Shown: piece after piece, positions 53,377 to 62,808 of the stretch
Position numbering within the stretch: the stretch's first letter is position 1
How the letters are laid out: each line of letters begins with the position of its first letter
Assembly (NCBI RefSeq): GCF_000688455.1
Contig: NZ_JIAL01000001.1
Location: 2,759,001-2,823,000 of the forward strand
Reading direction: 5' to 3'
Length of the DNA stretch: 64,000 bases
Source: Pseudacidobacterium ailaaui
GTDB lineage: Bacteria > Acidobacteriota > Terriglobia > Terriglobales > Acidobacteriaceae
Program-made: the position numbers and the translations under genes
Notes under the pieces: model-generated
What the model was told of the DNA's origin: nothing
What the model saw: only the letters and a program-made list of their open reading frames with translations
Databases searched by the model: none

Positions 53377-55587
53377 ATGTTTGCAGCAGCCATGCGCAAG
53401 CTGCTGAAAATCTTCGTTTCTGGATTTGTTTTCGTCCTTGCACAACCCTTGCAGGTAGGGGCGCAGGACAATCACAGGCCCCGCATCGGTCTTGTTCTCG
53501 ATGGAGGCGGTGCTCTGGGTTTGGCGCATATTGGCGCACTGCAATGGATGGAGGAAAACCATATCCCCATTGACATGATTGCCGGCACCAGTATGGGCGG
53601 TCTTGTGGGAGGGGCCTATGCTGCGGGTGAAACCCCGGAGCAGATCCGCGCTCTGGTGCAGGGAATTGATTGGAATGAAATTCTCAGCGATGGCACACCG
53701 TATCGAGAGCTTTCCTTCCGCCGTAAAGAAGACCGCAGCCAATATCCGATGGATGTGCTGTTCGGAGTAGGCAAAAGAATCTATTTGCAGGAAGGTTACA
53801 AAGCAGGGCAACAGGTCCAGTTGCTCCTGGACAAAATCGCACTTCCTTATTCGGAAGTGCGTCAATTTGACGACCTGCCAACGCCATTTGCCTGTGTTGC
53901 TACCGACCTGGTTTCAGGCAGCAAACATGTATTCCGTTCAGGATCACTGGCACAGGCAATGCGCGCGACCATGTCGCTGCCGGGGATCTTCGCGCCTGTG
54001 CGCACCGGCAACGCCGTCTATGCCGATGGCGGTCTGCTCGATAATCTTCCGGTTGATGTTGCAAAACAAATGGGTGCAGACATCACCATCGCCGTTTACC
54101 TGCAGACGGCATCACTCAAGCCTGCTGAAAAATTGTCCACGGTTGCAGTGCTTGGCCGCAGCCTCAGCGTAATGATTGCTGCGAACGAGCTGAACAGCAT
54201 TGAGCAAGCGGACGTTCTTGTTACGGTTCCTTTACAGGACTACACAGCCCTTGACTATGACAAGGCAGACGTCCTGATCCAGAAGGGCTACCAAGCGGCG
54301 GCAAGCAAAGCGAACCTTCTCCGGCGGTTTTCCCTGGACGATGCCTCATGGAAGGAGTATCTGGCCGTGCGCAAAAGACGGATGAGAACAGTCCCGGTCC
54401 CTCAATTTGTGAAGGTGGAAGGTGTTACCAGGCAGGACGCGCAGCAAATCGAGAAGGAACTTCAGCCCGACCTTCATCAACCGATCCGGCCGGACAAGAT
54501 TGCCAGTCAGCTTACGGCCATTGCCAGCGATCAGCGGGTGTCTAACCTGAGTTATGGACTTACCACAAATCTTTCTGGCGCGCCGGGAATCGAGGTAAGT
54601 GGCGTTGCAGACCCTTTTGGAAAAAATATTCTGCGGCCGCTTGTACTGATAGATGGCTGGGACTACAAGAATGTGATCCTGAGTGTAGGGGCGCGACTTA
54701 CGGTTCTTGATCTTGGTAAATATGGAGCAGAACTGCGGAATGATGTTCTGCTTGGTTCAGAGTATCTGGCCTCTTCTGAATATCTGTTTCCTCTCAACTC
54801 TTCCCATACCCTCTTTCTTGCTCCAAGATTGTTTGGTGATAACGCCCCGCTCAATCTCTATTCCAGAAAGGGGCTGATCGCCGAATACCGCAATCGTACG
54901 CTTGGCAGCCAGATGGATGCTGGCTATTTCTTTGGACGATCTGCTCAGTTGCGACTCGGTTATGAGACGGCCGAACAGAAGCTTTATCCCAACGTGGGGG
55001 ACCCGCAGCTCTATCCTCGTGCGCAGGGCCGAGAAGGAGATACCCACGCGCGCTTTACCTATGATGGTCTGGACAGCCCGCTCACACCCATGCGTGGACT
55101 ACGGCTGCAGGCCCGTGCAGAGTGGTGGGATGCCAAGCCCGGCGCACAGAAACCATTTCCTCTGGTGGAGATGACCAGCCTAGGCTTTGTTCCATTCACG
55201 CAGCGGTCTTCGATATATTTGGGTGCTTCCGGAGGCAGTACGCTAACGCAGAATCCAGCCGGATTGCAGCCTTTTTCCCTGGGAGGATCTTTTCGTATTC
55301 CCGCCTACAACACCAACGAGCTGCTGACAAACCAGTATTTTCTTTTTCAAGGGGGCTATGTCCGGCAGACCGGAGCGCTTTCTCCGCTGGTGGGTGGAAA
55401 GGTCCTGTTCTTTGCAGGGGCGGATGTCGGAAAGGCCTATTATCTGAAAGACACCTCGCATTTGCCCTCAGATGGCTCCGCGGGATTTATCATCAATACC
55501 CTTTTCGGTCCGGTCGTATTTGGCGGCGCGATCGGAGACGTCGGGCATTACAAATTCTTCATTCAGTTAGGAAAAACCTATTTCTGA
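53377..55587 (+). CDS. Patatin-like phospholipase fused to an outer-membrane barrel (type Vd autotransporter-like)
   Basis: The 736-residue protein has a signal peptide (about 1-30), a patatin domain (about 35-235) with the oxyanion loop DGGGALGLAH, nucleophile Ser72 in GTSMGG and Asp217 in ADGGLLDN. A POTRA-like part (about 310-400, FVKVEGVTRQDAQQI) and a C-terminal BamA/D15-type barrel ending in IQLGKTYF complete it. This is the PlpD/FplA layout: a lipase displayed or secreted through its own barrel. The start may be ATG 53392 instead. It is convergent with nupC with only 6 bases between the stops. Confidence 0.9.
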   Translation: MFAAAMRKLLKIFVSGFVFVLAQPLQVGAQDNHRPRIGLVLDGGGALGLAHIGALQWMEENHIPIDMIAGTSMGGLVGGAYAAGETPEQIRALVQGIDWNEILSDGTPYRELSFRRKEDRSQYPMDVLFGVGKRIYLQEGYKAGQQVQLLLDKIALPYSEVRQFDDLPTPFACVATDLVSGSKHVFRSGSLAQAMRATMSLPGIFAPVRTGNAVYADGGLLDNLPVDVAKQMGADITIAVYLQTASLKPAEKLSTVAVLGRSLSVMIAANELNSIEQADVLVTVPLQDYTALDYDKADVLIQKGYQAAASKANLLRRFSLDDASWKEYLAVRKRRMRTVPVPQFVKVEGVTRQDAQQIEKELQPDLHQPIRPDKIASQLTAIASDQRVSNLSYGLTTNLSGAPGIEVSGVADPFGKNILRPLVLIDGWDYKNVILSVGARLTVLDLGKYGAELRNDVLLGSEYLASSEYLFPLNSSHTLFLAPRLFGDNAPLNLYSRKGLIAEYRNRTLGSQMDAGYFFGRSAQLRLGYETAEQKLYPNVGDPQLYPRAQGREGDTHARFTYDGLDSPLTPMRGLRLQARAEWWDAKPGAQKPFPLVEMTSLGFVPFTQRSSIYLGASGGSTLTQNPAGLQPFSLGGSFRIPAYNTNELLTNQYFLFQGGYVRQTGALSPLVGGKVLFFAGADVGKAYYLKDTSHLPSDGSAGFIINTLFGPVVFGGAIGDVGHYKFFIQLGKTYF

Positions 55588-55593
55588 TCTGCA

Positions 55594-56832
55594 TCACCGC
55601 ATCAGGATCCCCACAATCGATGCCGACATCAGATTTGCCATGGTTCCAGCGAGCATGGCACGGAGACCGAGACGCGCCAGATCATTCCGGCGATTCGGGG
55701 CCAACGCGCCAATGCCGCCAATCTGAATCCCGATAGAGCTAAGGTTGGCAAATCCACATAAGGCAAAGGTGGCAATGGTAAAGGAGCGAAAGTCCATCAT
55801 GGCCTTCTGTGTTCCCAGCATGGAATAGGCCACGACCTCATTGATGACCATGCGTGTACCCAGCAGATTGCCCACAATTTTGGCGTCGTGCCAGGGCACA
55901 CCAATCAGCCATGCGATGGGCGCAAAAATCGCGCCCAGAATCGAATCGAGCTTCGACGGGAAGGGAACATGATGAGTACCGAGCCAGTTGTGCAAACCGC
56001 CAAGCATCCCATTGGTCAGCGCAATGAGTGCAATAAACGAGATGAGCATGATGGCTACATTCAAGGCCAGGCGTCCTCCATCGATGGTGCCGCGTGCAAT
56101 GGCCCCCAGCAGGTTTTCCTCTTGATGTTCTGCCTCTTTGGGCATATGGATCGTACCCTGGGTTGCGGGTATTTCCGTTTCCGGGACCAGCATCTTTGAT
56201 ACGAGGATCGTGCCCGGCGCCGTCATAATCACGGCCGCAAGCAGGTGCTGCGCTTCAATTCCATAAAGGATGTAGGCCGCCATGATGCCGCCGGAGACAT
56301 GCGCCATCCCACTGGTCATGATGGTCATCAGTTCCGATTGTGTTGCGCCGGGCAGAAATGGCCGGATCGTCAGGGGTGCTTCTGTTTGGCCCATGAAAAT
56401 GCTGGCCGCTACATTCAAACTTTCAGCTCCACTGACGCGCAGCGTCAGTTGCATGAGCCGCGCAAAAATCTGGATGAGCCACTGCATGACACCAAGGTGG
56501 TACAGCACAGCAAAAAAGGCCGAAATGAAAATAATTGTCGGCAGGACCTGGAAGGCAAAAATGCTCCCGAAGGAAGAGTGCTGCCGACCGAGCTCCCCAA
56601 AGACAAAGCTGGATCCGTAATAGGCATAGGAAAGTAATTTGGTCACGGCCGCACCTGCGGCCCCAAGAATACGCTGTCCCCAGGTGAAGTCCAGCACAAT
56701 GAAGGCAAACAACAATTGCAGGCCGAGACCCCAAAAGACCGTGCGCCACCGAATGGCCTTACGGTTTGTGGAAAAGCCCCAGGCCAGGGCAAGCATGGTG
56801 AGCAGTCCTAAGACACCCGTAAATCGTCCCAA
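55594..56832 (-). CDS. nupC: Concentrative nucleoside transporter NupC
   Basis: The 412-residue protein of the CNT family has an N-terminal three-span bundle, the core with MGQTEAPLTIRPFL and AYILYGIEAQHLLAAVIM, and the late EVVAYSMLG and ALCGFANLSSIGIQIGG motifs that bind nucleoside. It imports nucleosides with Na+ or H+. It is last in the operon cdd-pdp-nupC, which fits pyrimidine-nucleoside salvage. The start follows the pdp stop by 24 bases. Confidence 0.94.
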   Translation of the reverse strand: MGRFTGVLGLLTMLALAWGFSTNRKAIRWRTVFWGLGLQLLFAFIVLDFTWGQRILGAAGAAVTKLLSYAYYGSSFVFGELGRQHSSFGSIFAFQVLPTIIFISAFFAVLYHLGVMQWLIQIFARLMQLTLRVSGAESLNVAASIFMGQTEAPLTIRPFLPGATQSELMTIMTSGMAHVSGGIMAAYILYGIEAQHLLAAVIMTAPGTILVSKMLVPETEIPATQGTIHMPKEAEHQEENLLGAIARGTIDGGRLALNVAIMLISFIALIALTNGMLGGLHNWLGTHHVPFPSKLDSILGAIFAPIAWLIGVPWHDAKIVGNLLGTRMVINEVVAYSMLGTQKAMMDFRSFTIATFALCGFANLSSIGIQIGGIGALAPNRRNDLARLGLRAMLAGTMANLMSASIVGILMR

Positions 56833-56856
56833 ATTGTTCTCCTGTTCACCACTATC

Positions 56857-58212
56857 CTATGAGGGGTTCGTGGTCTTTAGGAATTCTTTTCTGTTTTCCG
56901 CCGTGATGATGCCCTGGATGAGCGGCCCTTCTTCAACAGGTTTGTCTGCAATCACAAGTGCCTTGCGCAGCAGGGCCTCGGGCTCGCTGAAGCGGGATGC
57001 TTGGCCGCTAAACATGGTGCAAAGCGGCTGACCAGCCTTGATCGGAGATCCCAGCTTCACGTACCACTCAATTCCGGCAAAGGGGTCCACCGGTTCTCCC
57101 GCCCGTTCGCGTCCAGCGCCCAGCCTCTGGACTGCCCAGCCTGCGGCTGTGCAATCAATGTGGGCGAGATACCCGGAGCGCTCTGCACAAAGCTCTTTGC
57201 TGACACCAGGTTTATGAAATTGGGCCGGTTGGCCCAGCGGGGTCGTATCGCCGCCGTGGGCCGCGACCATCTGTGTAAAGACCTTGAGTGCCTCGCCGGA
57301 AGTAAGGATCTCTTCGGCAGACTGGCGGCCTTCCTCCGCCGTGCGGGTCACGCCTCCGAGAAAGAGCATCCATCCGGCAAGCGCCAAAGAAAGCTCGCGC
57401 AGGTCTTCACTCAATGGGTCGCGTTTTCCCTGCAACAGCTCCAGTGATTCCCAGACCTCAATCCAGTTGCCTGCCATGTGTCCCAAAGGCTGGTCCATAT
57501 TCGTCAGCAGGGCAGCCGTATGGGTCCCGGCACGCTCTCCGGTTTCTACCATCAAGGCCGCAAGAAAAAGTGCATCCTCCTTGCGTCGCAAAAAGGCCCC
57601 AGAGCCGGTCTTGACATCCAATACCAGGCCATTCAACCCGGCTGCCAGCTTCTTGCTCATGATTGAGGCGCAGATGAGGTAAGGGCTCTCCACCGTGGAA
57701 GTGCGGTCACGGAGCGCGTAGAGGACCCGGTCCGCCGGCACCAAGTCCTGGGTTTGGCCTACGATGCTGGCGCCCACCTTCGTGAGCACGCTTTCCATTT
57801 CCTTTAACGAAAGCTGTGTACGATAGCCGGGAATGCTCTCCAGCTTGTCCAGGGTGCCCCCGGTATGGCCCAGGGCGCGCCCGCTAATCATGGGCACAGC
57901 CAGCCCGGCGGCGGCGGCAATCGGAGCAACCAGAAGAGAGGTTTTATCGCCCACGCCGCCCGTTGAGTGCTTGTCCACGGCAAATTTTCCCAGCGTGGAG
58001 GAATCAAACACCTCTCCGGAAAAGCGCATCGCCGTGGTGAGCGCATCCACTTCTGCCAGAGAAAGGCCACGCAGAAAGGCGGCCATCAGCCATGCAGCGA
58101 GTTGCTCCTCCGGGATACTGCCCTGCGCGGCCCCTTGGGCAAGAAATTGAATTTCTTCGGCAGAGAGTTCCTCCCCATCACGTTTTTTGCGAATCAGATC
58201 AACAGGATGCAT
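56857..58212 (-). CDS. Pyrimidine-nucleoside / thymidine phosphorylase
   Basis: The 451-residue enzyme splits thymidine or uridine with phosphate into base and (deoxy)ribose-1-phosphate. Motifs are KHSTGGVGDKTSL, GRALGHTGGTLDKLE (substrate His/Lys/Arg positions), and DVKTGSGAF. The N-terminus MHPVDLIRKKRDGEEL matches the family start, so ATG 58212 is used although the frame is open further. It overlaps the end of cdd by 14 bases. DeoA or Pdp cannot be separated from sequence alone. Confidence 0.93.
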   Translation of the reverse strand: MHPVDLIRKKRDGEELSAEEIQFLAQGAAQGSIPEEQLAAWLMAAFLRGLSLAEVDALTTAMRFSGEVFDSSTLGKFAVDKHSTGGVGDKTSLLVAPIAAAAGLAVPMISGRALGHTGGTLDKLESIPGYRTQLSLKEMESVLTKVGASIVGQTQDLVPADRVLYALRDRTSTVESPYLICASIMSKKLAAGLNGLVLDVKTGSGAFLRRKEDALFLAALMVETGERAGTHTAALLTNMDQPLGHMAGNWIEVWESLELLQGKRDPLSEDLRELSLALAGWMLFLGGVTRTAEEGRQSAEEILTSGEALKVFTQMVAAHGGDTTPLGQPAQFHKPGVSKELCAERSGYLAHIDCTAAGWAVQRLGAGRERAGEPVDPFAGIEWYVKLGSPIKAGQPLCTMFSGQASRFSEPEALLRKALVIADKPVEEGPLIQGIITAENRKEFLKTTNPS

Positions 58213-58666
58213 TGTTTTTCCAGTCAGAGAAACCGTAGGGAAGCAGCTCAGCAAAGGGCACCGCGCGTGTCCCGCCTTGGCCGTTGGCAAAATAGACCAC
58301 AGCATCTTCCGCGACGAATTCACCCAGCATCTGACGGCATGCACCGCAGGGCGGACTGGCTGCTCCATTCAAATTTGTAATCACAACAGCTACAATTCTG
58401 CGCTGTGCTGCTGATTCTGAGATGGCCCGGACCAGGGCCGCACGTTCGGCGCAAATCGTAAGCCCATAAGAAATGTTTTCAACATTGCATCCGGTAACCA
58501 TCGAACCATCGTCAAAAAGCAGCGCTGCGCCCACCCGAAAGCCAGAATAGGGGGCATAAGCATTTTTTGCTGCGGCTGCGGCCGCATTTTGTAACTCCTG
58601 TATCTTTTCCGGCGTGGTCTCTGGTCTCACATTTCTGAGGCTACCGAGGAAACCGTCTGCAGGCAA
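58199..58666 (-). CDS. cdd: Cytidine deaminase
   Basis: Cdd deaminates (deoxy)cytidine to (deoxy)uridine. The protein (up to 155 residues) has SGFRVGAALLF, the zinc and catalytic motif TICAERAAL (Cys-Ala-Glu), and the second motif PPCGACRQ, the normal homotetrameric form. The start is uncertain: TTG 58666 or GTG 58630; the shorter begins near the usual N-terminus. It is the first gene of the salvage operon and is divergent from cheA with only 47 bases between. Confidence 0.92.
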   Translation of the reverse strand: MPADGFLGSLRNVRPETTPEKIQELQNAAAAAAKNAYAPYSGFRVGAALLFDDGSMVTGCNVENISYGLTICAERAALVRAISESAAQRRIVAVVITNLNGAASPPCGACRQMLGEFVAEDAVVYFANGQGGTRAVPFAELLPYGFSDWKNNASC

Positions 58667-58713
58667 CTTCCCCGGCTGTTCAAGTTTTCCCTCTCCGTTC
58701 CGATAACTTTTAC

Positions 58714-60900
58714 GTGGATGATCTGACTCGGGAATTTCTCATTGAAAGCCAGGAAGGGTTAGACCGCATGGAGCGCTGTCTCACGGATCTGGAACAGCAT
58801 CCGCAGGACGGCGAATTACTGGCCGAAATCTTTCGCTCGGTCCATACCATCAAAGGGACCACGGGTTTTCTTGGCTTCTCGCGGCTGGAAAGGCTGGCGC
58901 ATTCCGGAGAAAACCTGCTCGGTCTTCTGCGCGAGGGTAGACTGGCAGCCAACGCAGAGATCATTAGCGCATTATTGTCGCTGCTGGATGCTCTGCGCGC
59001 GATTCTGGGAAATATTGAGAAAGAGGGCAGTGAAGGTGAGGGCGATGATTCGGCCATGGTCCTGCGCCTGCAAGCACTCTCAGAGCCGCAAAGAGCGGTC
59101 CAGGAAGAGCCAGGCGTCCAGAGGTCTAGAAAGAAACGACGGCAGACAACCAAAAAGTCCGCAGCGATGAGTGCGATGGCCATCTCGCCTTCATCTCAGG
59201 TACAAGCTGCCGGGCAAGAAACGCCGCAGTGCTCTATGGAGTTGTATCAGGCTGAAGCGCAGGTGGTGCAGGCGCGAACCGGAGCCAGCACGGCGGAATC
59301 CACGTTGCGCGTGGATGTCGATCTGCTGAACCGCATGATGAATCTGGTGGGAGAGCTGGTTTTGACGCGCAACCAGATTCTTCAACGTGTGGGCGCGGAC
59401 TCAGATCTGACGCTGCTCTCGCGACGGCTGGATATGGTGACGGCTGACCTGCGAGAAGCGGTCATGAAAGCGCGCATGCAGCCGGTAAGCCATGTGTTCT
59501 CTAAGTTTCCGCGCATGGTGCGCGATCTGGCCCAGCAGCTCAATAAGCGTGTGCGGCTGGTGATGGAAGGACAGGAAACTGAGCTGGACAAAAGCCTGTT
59601 GGAAGCCATTAAAGACCCGCTCACGCATTCGGTCCGCAATGCTATTGATCACGGTATTGAGGCCCCCCACATGCGCACGGCGGCCGGCAAGGATGCAGAA
59701 GGCACGGTCAAGCTGCGGGCCTATCAGGAAGGCAGCTACGTCATCATTGAGGTCATGGATGATGGCGGTGGAATGAAGGTGGAGCGTATCCGTGACAAAG
59801 CCCTGGAGCGAAAGCTTATTACGCGGGAGCGGGCGGCGCAGCTCACGGACCGCGAACTGATGCAATTGATTTTTCTGCCTGGGTTCTCGACCGCCGAGGC
59901 CATCACGAATGTTTCCGGGCGTGGTGTGGGCATGGACGTTGTTCGCACGAACGTTGAGAAGATCGGCGGCAAGGTGGAGATCGACAGCCGGTCCGGTAAG
60001 GGGACGACGCTCCGGCTGCGAATTCCGCTGACCCTGGCCATCGTACCTGCGTTGATTGTGCGGAGTCGAGGACAAAGCTTTGCACTGCCTCAGGGGGCAC
60101 TTTCCGAGCTGGTCCACCTTACCGCTGATCAGGCCAAGGCCCAGCTGGAATGGTTGGAGGGTGTCGCGCTTTATCGGTTGCGTGGCAAACTGCTGCCTTT
60201 GGTATTTCTCGATGCCCTCCTCAAGCAGTGCAGGGAGCCGGTGCGCGAGAGTGATGTCTACATCGCCGTGCTCAATGCGGAAGGACGACGCTATGGCCTG
60301 GTGGTGGATGGACTGGCGGATCCTGAAGAAATCGTGGTCAAGCCCCTTTCCCTGGTATTGAAGCAAATTGGATTGTTTTCCGGGGCGACGGTGCTCGGCA
60401 ATGGTGAGATGGCATTAATCCTGGATCCCGGCGCGATTGCGACGCGGGCCAACATTGGCATGGCTCTTGAGGAGGACGTGCACGAGGTGGTCGAAGCCGA
60501 AGCGCGAAATGGGGCCACTGAATATCTGCTAATGCAGAGCGGGCAGGAGCAGATGGCAGTGCCCTTGGACAAGGTCTTGCGCATTGAGCGTATTCCGCGC
60601 GCAAAGGTGGAGTGGCTACGCGGGGTTCCCGTTCTGCGCTTTGAAGGATCCCTGCTGCCCCTGCATAGCACCAGCCTGCCTGGCGAGGAAATGACAGTGG
60701 TCGTCTGCCGCGATGGAGCGCGGCATGTAGGAGTGGCTGTTTGTCATGTGCTGGATGTGGCCGATGGCCGGCCGCTCGAAGAAGCTGGGACCCATGCTGC
60801 AGCGAAAAATGTGACTCTTTTGCATGAGAAGGTGACAAGCATCATTCCTCTGGAGGCCGTGCCGGCGCTTCCGGCAGGAGGACTGGAGTGGAACCAATGA
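58714..60900 (+). CDS. cheA: Chemotaxis histidine kinase CheA with two CheW-like domains
   Basis: The 728-residue kinase has an Hpt domain (about 1-105) with the phospho-acceptor His44 in RSVHTIKGTTGFLG, and a polar linker without a recognisable P2 domain. A dimerisation domain (about 185-250) and HATPase (about 255-445) follow, with HSVRNAIDHGIE, DDGGGM and SGRGVGMDVVRTNVEKIGG. After these come a CheW-like domain (about 450-585) and a second CheW-like domain at the C-terminus (about 600-728, MAVPLDKVLRIERIPRAKVEWLRGVPVL). The assigned GTG has no clear ribosome-binding site. It heads cheA-cheW-cheY-cheB-cheR. Confidence 0.95.
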   Translation: MDDLTREFLIESQEGLDRMERCLTDLEQHPQDGELLAEIFRSVHTIKGTTGFLGFSRLERLAHSGENLLGLLREGRLAANAEIISALLSLLDALRAILGNIEKEGSEGEGDDSAMVLRLQALSEPQRAVQEEPGVQRSRKKRRQTTKKSAAMSAMAISPSSQVQAAGQETPQCSMELYQAEAQVVQARTGASTAESTLRVDVDLLNRMMNLVGELVLTRNQILQRVGADSDLTLLSRRLDMVTADLREAVMKARMQPVSHVFSKFPRMVRDLAQQLNKRVRLVMEGQETELDKSLLEAIKDPLTHSVRNAIDHGIEAPHMRTAAGKDAEGTVKLRAYQEGSYVIIEVMDDGGGMKVERIRDKALERKLITRERAAQLTDRELMQLIFLPGFSTAEAITNVSGRGVGMDVVRTNVEKIGGKVEIDSRSGKGTTLRLRIPLTLAIVPALIVRSRGQSFALPQGALSELVHLTADQAKAQLEWLEGVALYRLRGKLLPLVFLDALLKQCREPVRESDVYIAVLNAEGRRYGLVVDGLADPEEIVVKPLSLVLKQIGLFSGATVLGNGEMALILDPGAIATRANIGMALEEDVHEVVEAEARNGATEYLLMQSGQEQMAVPLDKVLRIERIPRAKVEWLRGVPVLRFEGSLLPLHSTSLPGEEMTVVVCRDGARHVGVAVCHVLDVADGRPLEEAGTHAAAKNVTLLHEKVTSIIPLEAVPALPAGGLEWNQ

Positions 60901-61364
60901 GCGCTGCCATCGCGACAGAGGACGGCATTGAGATGTGCTCGGTGCGCGTGGGAGAAACGCTGTTTGGCGTTCCTGTCATGCGAATTCTTGAGATTCTCGG
61001 TCAGCCAGCCACGCATCCTGTTCCTCTCGCACCGGAATGGATTGACGGCCTGGCCCACTATCGGGGAGAGGTGCTGACAACGGTTTCACTGCGAAGACTT
61101 CTTGAGATGCCACGCCTCGAAACTGGCGGGGATGTGCTTGTCTTTGAGGGCCAGGACGGTTACTTTGGCCTTCTGGTGGATCAAGTCAGCGACGTGCTGG
61201 TCGTGTCGCCAGCAGATTTTGAAGGCAATCCATCCACCCTTGATGACCGCAGAAGAGCGCTATTTGCTGGAACATACAAGTTGAAAGATGGTCTGCTTGT
61301 CCTGCTTGATCCGGAGCGGCTCGATCCGATACGTCTGACTGGAATGGAGCAGGAGGCCGGATGA
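60897..61364 (+). CDS. cheW: Chemotaxis coupling protein CheW
   Basis: CheW links receptors to CheA. The 155-residue single-domain protein has VGETLFGVPVMRILEIL, a beta-barrel with YRGEVLTTVSLRRLLEM and DVLVVSPADF. ATG 60897 overlaps the cheA stop (ATGA), which favours it over an in-frame GTG three codons upstream. It overlaps cheY by four bases. Confidence 0.93.
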   Translation: MSAAIATEDGIEMCSVRVGETLFGVPVMRILEILGQPATHPVPLAPEWIDGLAHYRGEVLTTVSLRRLLEMPRLETGGDVLVFEGQDGYFGLLVDQVSDVLVVSPADFEGNPSTLDDRRRALFAGTYKLKDGLLVLLDPERLDPIRLTGMEQEAG

Positions 61365-61732
61365 AGGTGCTCATTGTGGATGATTCCAGTTTTATCCGGA
61401 GCTTCCTCTGTGCCCTCTTGGAGGCGCATTCGCTGCAATGCGTCAACGCCGAGAACGGAAAAATGGCGCTCGACGCTCTTGCTGCTTCTGGTCCGTTCGA
61501 TCTGGCCCTGGTGGATGTCAATATGCCTGTGATGAACGGTCTGGAACTCGTCAAGGTGCTGCGGCGTCTGCCTGAATACTCTGCAATGAAGATTGTGATG
61601 GTGACGACGGAAGCGGACCATGCTTACATTGAAGCTGCGCTGGCAGCTGGAGCCGACGAATATCTGATGAAGCCATTTGATGAAGAGTCTCTGTTTGAAA
61701 AGATCCACATGGTTGGACTAGCGCGGGCGTAG
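61361..61732 (+). CDS. cheY: Chemotaxis response regulator CheY
   Basis: The 123-residue single receiver has the acidic pair in LIVDDSS, phospho-acceptor Asp52 in LALVDVNMPVMNG, Thr82/Thr83 in MVTTEAD and Lys104 in LMKPFDEES. Phosphorylated CheY would bind a flagellar switch or act on a pilus or another output; no flagellar gene is in the window. ATGA overlap with cheW. Confidence 0.94.
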   Translation: MKVLIVDDSSFIRSFLCALLEAHSLQCVNAENGKMALDALAASGPFDLALVDVNMPVMNGLELVKVLRRLPEYSAMKIVMVTTEADHAYIEAALAAGADEYLMKPFDEESLFEKIHMVGLARA

Positions 61733-61737
61733 AGAAC

Positions 61738-62808
61738 ATGCATTCTGGTCGGGTCCGTGTCCTAGTGGTGGACGATTCTCTGGTGATGCGCAGTCTGCTG
61801 CGCATTGTGCTGGCTTCGGATCCAGCGATTGAGCTTGCGGGCATGGCTGCCGACGGCCTGAGCGCACTGGATGCTGTCGAGCGGTTGAAGCCCGATCTGG
61901 TCCTGCTGGATATTGAGATGCCGCGCATGAATGGTCTTGAAATGCTGACTCAATTGCGTCAGCGCCGCCATCCGGTGAAGGTCATCATGTGCAGCACCCT
62001 CACGCGGCGCGGCGCGGCCATTACGCTGGAGGCGCTGGCGCGGGGAGCAAACGACTATGTTGCCAAACCAACGGCACAGCACGGGACGGCCGATGCGGTG
62101 GCCAGCCTGACCCGCGAATTACTGCCCAGGGTGCGCGCGCTTTTCACATCCGGGCACTCCACTGCGGTCAGGCCCCAGATCGGCAGCCGGCCCGGAGCAG
62201 TGACCATGGTGGTCATTGGAGTTTCCACGGGCGGTCCGGCCGCACTGGAAACCTTCCTGCCGCAACTTCCCGCAGATTTTCCTGTTCCTGTGGTGATTGC
62301 GCAGCACATGCCGCGCCTGTTCACATCTCTGTTGGCGGAGCGCCTGGACCGAGTTTGTCATCTGAAGGTCTGCGAGGCCATGGCCGGTGAGCGCATTGCT
62401 GCAGGGCACATTTATCTCGCCCAGGGAGACCAGCATCTACAGTTGACGAGAGCGGCCTTCAGGCATGGTCTTGTTTTCCGTATGCTTCCTCCGGTCCCAG
62501 GCGACTTCTGCCGTCCTTCGGTCGATCTGCTTTTTCGCTCCGCCGCAGAAGTCTGCGGTGAAGGGGTAGCTGGGGTCGTGCTGACAGGAATGGGCACAGA
62601 TGGCGTGCAGGGATGTAGGGCGATTTGTGCGTCGGGAGGCCAGGTGATTGTGCAAGACCCGGAGACCAGTGCTGTGTGGGGAATGCCAGGCGCGGTGGCA
62701 GAGGCTGGGCTGGCACACCGGATTCTGCCTCTGCATACCATGGCCGCTGAGCTGGTCAGGATGTGTATGCCGTCCTCCGCCTTCGCTGTGAAGAAAGCGA
62801 GCGCTTAG
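61738..62808 (+). CDS. cheB: Chemotaxis methylesterase/deamidase CheB
   Basis: CheB removes methyl groups from receptor glutamates when phosphorylated. The 356-residue protein has a receiver (about 6-118) with Asp58 in LVLLDIEMPRMNG and a methylesterase domain (about 155-345) with the catalytic Ser163 (GVSTGG), His190 (AQHMPRLF) and Asp288 (TGMGTDGVQG). Its stop is directly followed by the cheR start. Confidence 0.95.
   Translation: MHSGRVRVLVVDDSLVMRSLLRIVLASDPAIELAGMAADGLSALDAVERLKPDLVLLDIEMPRMNGLEMLTQLRQRRHPVKVIMCSTLTRRGAAITLEALARGANDYVAKPTAQHGTADAVASLTRELLPRVRALFTSGHSTAVRPQIGSRPGAVTMVVIGVSTGGPAALETFLPQLPADFPVPVVIAQHMPRLFTSLLAERLDRVCHLKVCEAMAGERIAAGHIYLAQGDQHLQLTRAAFRHGLVFRMLPPVPGDFCRPSVDLLFRSAAEVCGEGVAGVVLTGMGTDGVQGCRAICASGGQVIVQDPETSAVWGMPGAVAEAGLAHRILPLHTMAAELVRMCMPSSAFAVKKASA

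Noticed and set aside
59401-60366. 321-codon frame on the minus strand opposite cheA
   Set aside because: Antisense shadow rich in His, Gln and Arg, no motifs.
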